From positions 834,501 to 898,500 of the forward strand of contig NZ_CP039457.1 in NCBI RefSeq assembly GCF_004843545.1: DNA of 64,000 nt. The letters are read 5' to 3'. The notes beneath the pieces were generated by a model. The model did not search any database, was not told the origin of the DNA, and saw only the letters and a program-made list of their open reading frames with translations. The translations under genes were made by a program, and so were the position numbers. Shown here in pieces: positions 58,699-64,000 of the stretch. Source of the stretch: Streptococcus pasteurianus (GTDB taxonomy: Bacteria; Bacillota; Bacilli; Lactobacillales; Streptococcaceae). How positions within the stretch are numbered: the first letter of the stretch is position 1; each line of letters opens with the position of its first letter.

Positions 58699-59866
58699 TA
58701 GAGAGAAAAATAAAACACGTAAACATTCATTTTACAATCAATTAAATATCATTTTGGTATTTTTATTATTTTCTGTAGAAACATTAGATAATTATGTGCG
58801 AGAAGTAGGAGCTAATCTCCCTCATTTAAAGAATATCATATTGATGATTTTATTAGGAGTTTCTTTCATTCAATTTTTTTCTATTAGGAAGCAAAATAAA
58901 GAAAGAATTTTACTAAAAGAACAATTATCTGATAATTTAAAAATCTGTGTTACCTTTGCTGCCTTATCCATCTATTTTATCGTTAAAAATCAAGGTTTTT
59001 ATATCGAAACAGTCTTAGGTTTAGTCAAATTGTTTTTACCAGTATTTATTGCCTATATCATGCTTAACACTTTAAGTCAGCGTCAAATCTATGATATCAT
59101 GCAATTTTATTTGATTTTATCGATCATCTTTTACATATTTACCATTGGTATTCAAAATTTTACAGTTGAAAATATTGCAAGTGTCAATTTTTTAGATTCG
59201 TATTCACCATTTGAATCAACTTTCTTTTCACCGTCAGCCTTTGCTCTCTTTTTCTACTTTACTTACAATAATAAAAGAATCTGGCCAATTTTATTATCTG
59301 TGCTCTTTGTTTTTTTTACATTTAAACGCTTTATGATTGTTATTGTGTTTTTCACTTTAGTAGTTAATAGTTTTATTAATGATAATCGTAAAATACCAGT
59401 TTGGGTAGCTCGTTTACTAAGCATAGCTTTTATCTTAGGTACTTGGTTCTATATGCTCGTTATGGAAGGCTATTTGGATAACTTTTTAGAGAAGTATATT
59501 GGGATGGACATGAACCAGTTTACTATGGGGAGAGGATGGCTCTTACAAAACTTACAATACCATTTTACTAGCTATGGTTTTGGTTCTGCCAATATACAGG
59601 CACGCTCTATTGAAATGGATTTGCCAATGTTTTATATGGAAATGGGAATTATTGCAGTTGCTGTTTTTGTCATTTGTCTATATAGAATGGCTGATAATCG
59701 TATCTTTAATGTCTATTTTGTTTCTGCTGTACTTGTAGAGCTACTAACCTCTCACTTCTATGACATAACCTTTTTCTGGATTATCTTTTACTTGACAATA
59801 GGTAATAGTTCGCCAAGTCAACGAGAGTTAGCTAGTAAAAAACGTATAGTATTAAAATTTAGGTAG
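58691..59866 (+). CDS. capsular polysaccharide polymerase Wzy
   Basis: 391 residues with about ten to eleven membrane helices and a larger loop (KYIGMDMNQFTMGRGWLLQNLQ) near 270-300 before the last helices, as in O-antigen/capsule polymerases. The GRG-W in that loop and FTFKRFM in an earlier helix give the Arg residues typical of Wzy. Sequence families of Wzy are highly diverse, so the call rests on topology and location between transferases and flippase. Confidence 0.75.
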   Translation: MVDREKNKTRKHSFYNQLNIILVFLLFSVETLDNYVREVGANLPHLKNIILMILLGVSFIQFFSIRKQNKERILLKEQLSDNLKICVTFAALSIYFIVKNQGFYIETVLGLVKLFLPVFIAYIMLNTLSQRQIYDIMQFYLILSIIFYIFTIGIQNFTVENIASVNFLDSYSPFESTFFSPSAFALFFYFTYNNKRIWPILLSVLFVFFTFKRFMIVIVFFTLVVNSFINDNRKIPVWVARLLSIAFILGTWFYMLVMEGYLDNFLEKYIGMDMNQFTMGRGWLLQNLQYHFTSYGFGSANIQARSIEMDLPMFYMEMGIIAVAVFVICLYRMADNRIFNVYFVSAVLVELLTSHFYDITFFWIIFYLTIGNSSPSQRELASKKRIVLKFR

Positions 59867-59881
59867 TAAAGGGAGTTTTTT

Positions 59882-61024
59882 ATGAAACAGTTTGTTATCA
59901 ATCTTTTGAGACTATTAATTAATATAGTATATTTACTACCAGTAGATAAAAAATTAATTTCAATTGTTTCTTTTCATGGTGATGCTTATAGTTGCAGTCC
60001 AAAGTATATTACAGAATATCTAATTAAACATTATCCTGACTATAAGATTGTTTGGGCTTTTAAGCATCCGGAGCAGTTTATTGGTCAAATTCCGCCTGAA
60101 ATAGAGGTTGTAAAATATAAATCTATTAAATACATTATTAAGACAGTGAGAGCTAAAGTTCGTATTAATAATGCAGAAGAGTGGATACTACTAAAAGCTC
60201 GTCCTAACCAATTAGTCATTAATACCTGGCATGGTGGAGGTGTCTACAAAAAGGTAGGAAGAGCTTCAACTTTAGTTAATGAAAATCTATCGACTATGGA
60301 TTACTATAACATCTCCAATCTATTTTTATCTGCATCTAAGGCTAATTCTGAATTAATGTATAGAGAATCTTTTTTATATAATGGTTCAATTATGGAGTAT
60401 GGTTTACCTAGAAATGATATACTTGTCAATTTAACTCCAGAAATGACTACTTTTTATAAAAACAAATACACTAAGGATCTTCATAAAAAAATTATTTTAT
60501 ATGCTCCAACCTTTAGAGAAGGTGATAATGTTATGAGTGAAAAGTTAAATATGAAGTCTTTAATCAGTGCCTTAGAAGAAAAATTTGGTGGAGAGTGGGT
60601 AATTTGGATAAGGGGGCATCTAGCTACCATAGCAGATAATAAATTATCTGATTTTGCTACTGAGAACTGTGTGGATGTTTCTAATGTTAATGATATGCAG
60701 GAGTTGTTATGTGCTGCAGATGTTTTAATAACAGATTATTCATCATGTATGTGGGACTTCTCATTGACTAATAAACCGATTTTTTTATATGTTCCTGACT
60801 TAGAACATTATCAAAATTGTGAACGTGGTTTCTACTATCCAATTGAAGAATGGGGATTTTCTTATGCCACTACTAACTCTGAGTTGATGAATCATATTGC
60901 AAATTATAACCAAGAACAATATATCAATGCTATACGGAAACATCATCAAACCATGACTAGTTTTGAAACTGGTCATGCTACTGAAAGTATTGTTGACTAT
61001 ATCGTTCAACACACAAGTATATAA
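59882..61024 (+). CDS. CDP-glycerol glycerophosphotransferase family protein
   Basis: 380 residues. A hydrophobic N-terminus, then INTWHGGGVYKKVGR (H-G-G/T-x-x-K, catalytic His), ILYAPTFREGDN, IRGHL and LITDYSSCMWDF (D-Y-S-S, donor contact) give the TagB/TagF fold. It should transfer glycerol phosphate from CDP-glycerol onto a sugar of the capsule repeat, or a related polyol phosphate. A CDP-glycerol synthase would be expected further downstream, outside the window. SD AAGGGAG. Confidence 0.88.
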   Translation: MKQFVINLLRLLINIVYLLPVDKKLISIVSFHGDAYSCSPKYITEYLIKHYPDYKIVWAFKHPEQFIGQIPPEIEVVKYKSIKYIIKTVRAKVRINNAEEWILLKARPNQLVINTWHGGGVYKKVGRASTLVNENLSTMDYYNISNLFLSASKANSELMYRESFLYNGSIMEYGLPRNDILVNLTPEMTTFYKNKYTKDLHKKIILYAPTFREGDNVMSEKLNMKSLISALEEKFGGEWVIWIRGHLATIADNKLSDFATENCVDVSNVNDMQELLCAADVLITDYSSCMWDFSLTNKPIFLYVPDLEHYQNCERGFYYPIEEWGFSYATTNSELMNHIANYNQEQYINAIRKHHQTMTSFETGHATESIVDYIVQHTSI

Positions 61025-61039
61025 TTGGAGGTGATATTT

Positions 61040-61957
61040 TTGAAGCACTCTAAAAAATTACAACAATATTTTCAAATCTTAGGTATGAAAAATGGATTAT
61101 ATAAACTTTTTTGCTCGACATTTCCTATTTTTGATATAAAAGATAGTCGCTACAGAACCTTATTGTGGCAAAAAAAATGTGTTAAAAAATTAAAATCATA
61201 TGCTAAGCAAAAACATGCCTACGATATTGTGCCAATCCAACAAAACCTTTCCCCAAAAATTATTTGGGTATTATGGTTGCAAGGTGAAAACAACATGCCT
61301 CCTGTTGTACAAAAATGTTACGATAGCCTCAAAATGTATGCTGGTGACTATGAGGTCATTCTCTTAAGTGAGGATAATCTGACTAATTATATTCAATTAC
61401 CAGACTACATTAATGATAAATATAAAGCTAAAAAAATCCCAGTAGCTGTTTATTCAGACTTGATTCGATTGGAATTATTAGTAACATATGGTGGAATTTG
61501 GATAGATTCAACTGTTCTTTTAACTGATTATATCCGTGAAACTATTTTATCTTCAGATCTCTTTTTTTACCAAGCTTCTCAGTTAGAGTATTCAATAACT
61601 AAAATTTCTAGTTGGTTTATCTCTGTCAAAGAGAGCAATAATTATGCTATTCATCAAATTAGAGATGCTTTATTTTATTATTGGGAGTTACATGATAGAC
61701 CTATCAATAACTTTATTCTCCATCTTATGATAACAGCTCTGTATGAAACAGATCAAAAATTTAAAACAATTTTTGATAATATGCCCTACCTATGTAACAT
61801 GAATCCTCATGTCATGTATTTTTCATTATCTAAAGAATATTCTTCTAATCTTTGGAGTATGATAACAGATAGTTCAGAAGTCCATAAATTAAGTTGGAAA
61901 TTATGTGAGCATTATCCTAAAAATAGTCTATATGATCATTTATTAAAGGGAGAGTAA
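61040..61957 (+). CDS. capsular glycosyltransferase (Caps_synth/GT32-like)
   Basis: 305 residues from TTG 61040, placed 5 nt after the SD GGAGGTGAT; the longer frame from TTG 61025 starts before this SD. IIWVLWLQGENNMPPVVQKCYDSLK and VAVYSDLIRLELLVTYGGIWIDSTVLLT contain the GT32-type core with D-x-x-R and a G-G-I/V-W-x-D (DxD-like) motif. A membrane-proximal transferase for the capsule repeat; donor unknown. Stop abuts the flippase ATG. Confidence 0.85.
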   Translation: MKHSKKLQQYFQILGMKNGLYKLFCSTFPIFDIKDSRYRTLLWQKKCVKKLKSYAKQKHAYDIVPIQQNLSPKIIWVLWLQGENNMPPVVQKCYDSLKMYAGDYEVILLSEDNLTNYIQLPDYINDKYKAKKIPVAVYSDLIRLELLVTYGGIWIDSTVLLTDYIRETILSSDLFFYQASQLEYSITKISSWFISVKESNNYAIHQIRDALFYYWELHDRPINNFILHLMITALYETDQKFKTIFDNMPYLCNMNPHVMYFSLSKEYSSNLWSMITDSSEVHKLSWKLCEHYPKNSLYDHLLKGE

Positions 61958-63427
61958 ATGAAACTTAAGAGTGTTAAATTAAATTTTATTTATCTGTCTT
62001 TATATAAAATGTTGGAGTTATTGTTACCTTTAGTAACTTCTCCTTTACTATCAAGACGGTTAGGGGCTGAGGCTCTAGGGATCTATTCATATACTTATTC
62101 TATTGTTAGCCTTTTTGTTGTTATTGCTGAATTAGGCTTTTATCGATATGGATTGAGAGAAATCGCTAAAGTTCGTGATAATCAGAAACAATTAAATCAG
62201 ACCTATTCTAATATCTTTTTTACTCATATTATCAATGCCTTAGTTGTCCTTTCCTTATTTATCTTTTCAGTATTTTGTTTCTACCAAACATCTGATAAGA
62301 AGTTTTTACTGATTCAAGGAATTTTAATCTTTAATAATCTAATTGATAATTCTTTTTTATATATTGGTTTAGAAAATATTAAACCAATTGCTATACGAGA
62401 TGGTATGACTAAATTAATTGCTTTTGCCTTAATTATATTATTAATTAAAAGTCCTGATGATTTGATGGTTTATATCACATTGATGGCTCTATCAGCAACA
62501 ATTAGTAAATTAATATCATTACTATATTCTCGTAAATTTGTCACATTTATTAAACCAGAAATTAAAGTCTGTATGACCATCTATCGACCGATGTTATTAT
62601 TGATGATCCCTGCATTAGCTTCTGTTATTTACCAATCTATGGATAAAATCATGATTGGTTGGTTCTATAACGAAACGCATGTCGGTTACTATGACTGTGC
62701 CAGCAAAGCCTTAATTCCTAGAAATATTATAACAGCTTTAGGAACTGTCTTGTGTCCAAGTATTGCTAATCTTTATGCAAGTAATCAAAAAGAAATCGCC
62801 AAGCAAAAAATAACCTATTCTTTTACGGTTTCGATGATCATGGCACTTTCATTTATGTTTGGAATATCAGCAATTGCTCAAGATTTTGCTCCGTGGTTTT
62901 GGGGGAAATCGTTCGCAACTTGTTCTCCTATGCTCATAGGCTTATCCATTAGTATACCTATTTGGACTATTGGTGAAGTTATTAGAAATCAATTCTTGCT
63001 TCCAACAGGACGAGATAAGGAGTATACTTGGGTTTTTGTAGCTGGGGTGGTAACTAATGCTATTGTTAATAGTATTTTGATTCCACAATATGGAGCGATG
63101 GGAGCTATTATTGCTACAACTGTTGCTGAAATCGAAATGAGTCTGATCCAATTGTATTTAGTGAGAAAAGATCTCCCATTAGTGAAACAATTATTAACAT
63201 TATGGCCCTATTTATTAGCAGGAATGTTTATGTTATTAACAGTACAACTAGTACATGCCATGTCTATTAATTTTTACACCGTTAAAATTTTATTAGAAAT
63301 TTTATCTGGCTTCCTATCTTTCGTTATTTTTACTTTGATTTTAGAAAAGTTAAGCCAAACGAAAATTATTACTGGACTATTAGGCAATATAGTATATAAA
63401 TATCTAAAAAATGTAAAAAGGAGATAA
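61958..63427 (+). CDS. capsule repeat-unit flippase Wzx
   Basis: 489 residues with twelve to fourteen membrane helices. LYKMLELLLPLVTSPLLSRRLGAEALGIYSYTYS near the start is the polysaccharide_synt (Wzx) opening, and the protein repeats the MOP-superfamily layout with IYQSMDKIMIGWFYNETHVGYYD near 225. It flips the lipid-linked repeat across the membrane for Wzy. SD GGGAGA overlaps the upstream stop. Confidence 0.92.
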   Translation: MKLKSVKLNFIYLSLYKMLELLLPLVTSPLLSRRLGAEALGIYSYTYSIVSLFVVIAELGFYRYGLREIAKVRDNQKQLNQTYSNIFFTHIINALVVLSLFIFSVFCFYQTSDKKFLLIQGILIFNNLIDNSFLYIGLENIKPIAIRDGMTKLIAFALIILLIKSPDDLMVYITLMALSATISKLISLLYSRKFVTFIKPEIKVCMTIYRPMLLLMIPALASVIYQSMDKIMIGWFYNETHVGYYDCASKALIPRNIITALGTVLCPSIANLYASNQKEIAKQKITYSFTVSMIMALSFMFGISAIAQDFAPWFWGKSFATCSPMLIGLSISIPIWTIGEVIRNQFLLPTGRDKEYTWVFVAGVVTNAIVNSILIPQYGAMGAIIATTVAEIEMSLIQLYLVRKDLPLVKQLLTLWPYLLAGMFMLLTVQLVHAMSINFYTVKILLEILSGFLSFVIFTLILEKLSQTKIITGLLGNIVYKYLKNVKRR

Positions 63428-63428
63428 T

Positions 63429-64000
63429 ATGAATAATAGAAAGAATAAGATTGCTATAGTAGGAATATGGTATGGCAATCATAATCCAGATTATTTTGAT
63501 TTTTGGCTAAAAAGTGCTAGTTTTAATGACAAAATTGATTTTTACATCATAGGTGAAATCAACGGTAAAACTCAATTACCAGATAATGTTTTTTATGTTC
63601 CGATGGCCTTATCAGAAATTGAGGCAAGGATTCAAGAAAAAATTAATCTCAAAGTCAAAGTTAAGCGACCATATAAATTATGTGATTTTAGACCCGCCTA
63701 TGGATTGATATTTGCAGATATTTTAATCGGTTATGATTACTGGGGACATTGTGATTTTGATTTAATTTGGGGAAATTTACAAAAAATCTTAGAAGATTAT
63801 CACTACAGCCAATATGATGTATTTTTGAATCGTGGCCATCTAACTCTTTACCGTAATAATGAATCGATTAATCAACTATTTATGAAACAAGGAGATATTT
63901 GTGGTGGTTATCGTTCAGTCTTTCAGTCTCCTATAAACTGGGGATTTGATGAAACTCAAGGAATGAATAAAATTATTGCTAAAAATAAAATATCATCTTT
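63429..64000 (+). CDS. DUF6625-like glycosyltransferase-type protein (cut by window end)
   Basis: 190 codons visible from ATG 63429 after AAAAGGAGAT; the frame is open to the window end. KIAIVGIWYGNHNPDYFDFWLKS, then KRPYKLCDFRPAYGLIFADILIGYDYWGHCDFDLIWGNL and VFLNRGHLTLYRN match the DUF6625 pattern found in capsule clusters, where D-x-D-like GHCDFDLIWG resembles the donor site of GT-A enzymes. Probably another transferase of the repeat unit. Confidence 0.75.
   Translation, partial: MNNRKNKIAIVGIWYGNHNPDYFDFWLKSASFNDKIDFYIIGEINGKTQLPDNVFYVPMALSEIEARIQEKINLKVKVKRPYKLCDFRPAYGLIFADILIGYDYWGHCDFDLIWGNLQKILEDYHYSQYDVFLNRGHLTLYRNNESINQLFMKQGDICGGYRSVFQSPINWGFDETQGMNKIIAKNKISS

Noticed and set aside
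1..64000. CRISPR array, tRNA, rRNA, riboswitch or prophage
   Set aside because: No regular spaced repeats, cloverleaf with CCA, ribosomal signature, riboswitch core or phage gene set was seen on reading through; the HEPN-like protein is not next to any CRISPR repeat.

Overview
The window looks like a chromosomal segment of a low-GC Gram-positive coccus of the genus Streptococcus, most likely the S. bovis/S. equinus complex (S. gallolyticus, S. equinus, S. lutetiensis and relatives). This is inferred from the gene content: a cpsY/cpsABCDE capsule head placed downstream of a deo nucleoside-salvage operon, PepV, MnmE, UvrC, and streptococcal-type promoters with many TGn-extended -10 boxes. No tRNA, rRNA, CRISPR array or phage was seen. 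The species call is an inference; no search was possible.

Layout. Bases 1-5.3 kb hold accessory genes and scars: two tandem cyclophilin-like-fold proteins (the first cut by the window edge), a flavin-dependent pyridoxamine-oxidase-like protein, a MATE and an MFS exporter, and three gene remnants. From 5.3 to 10.2 kb there is a macrodomain ADP-ribose hydrolase, a sulfur-stress operon (CsoR/CstR-type repressor divergent from rhodanese, CoA-disulfide-reductase/rhodanese fusion, rhodanese), an HD hydrolase and a GNAT. From 10.2 to 12.5 kb lies an insertion-damaged island (IS982-type remnant, AT-rich FUSC-like membrane protein, IS1182-type remnant, DUF2798 remnant). From 12.7 to 22.7 kb there is a P-type cation ATPase, a lipase-like protein and a cluster of small-molecule redox genes under LysR and MerR regulators (carboxymuconolactone decarboxylases, SDR, NAD(P)-binding protein, aldo/keto reductase, cupin). 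From 22.9 to 40.6 kb the content is mostly housekeeping: ABC transporter, K+ channel, HAD nucleotidase, Crp/Fnr and LysR regulators, YeiH exporter, succinate-semialdehyde dehydrogenase under two cre boxes, UvrC, an ACT-domain pseudogene, a large membrane protein, nitroreductase, PepV, a uracil-DNA-glycosylase-family protein and MnmE.

From 41 to 48.3 kb a DUF368 (PopT-type) protein precedes a tightly packed pentose/nucleoside operon: rpiA, deoB, punA, glutamine amidotransferase, ClC channel, deoD, and an unrecognised protein carrying a HEPN-like R-X4-H motif. From 48.4 kb to the end lies the capsule locus: cpsY divergent from cpsA-E, then an Alg14/Alg13-type transferase pair, a two-domain HAD-like protein, a GT4 transferase, a polymerase, a CDP-glycerol glycerophosphotransferase, a DXD capsular transferase, a flippase and a truncated DUF6625 gene. 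The set predicts a Wzx/Wzy-dependent, glucose-1-phosphate-initiated capsule probably carrying glycerol phosphate.

The most interesting regulatory signals are: one MerR-type operator/promoter present both at the merR operon and 19 kb away at the MATE gene; one composite promoter (ATGC-N7-GCAT plus a box over the -35) present at three sites; three genes whose extended -10 box sits exactly 6 nt before the ATG (predicted leaderless mRNAs); and a sulfur repressor that keeps only one of the two CstR cysteines.
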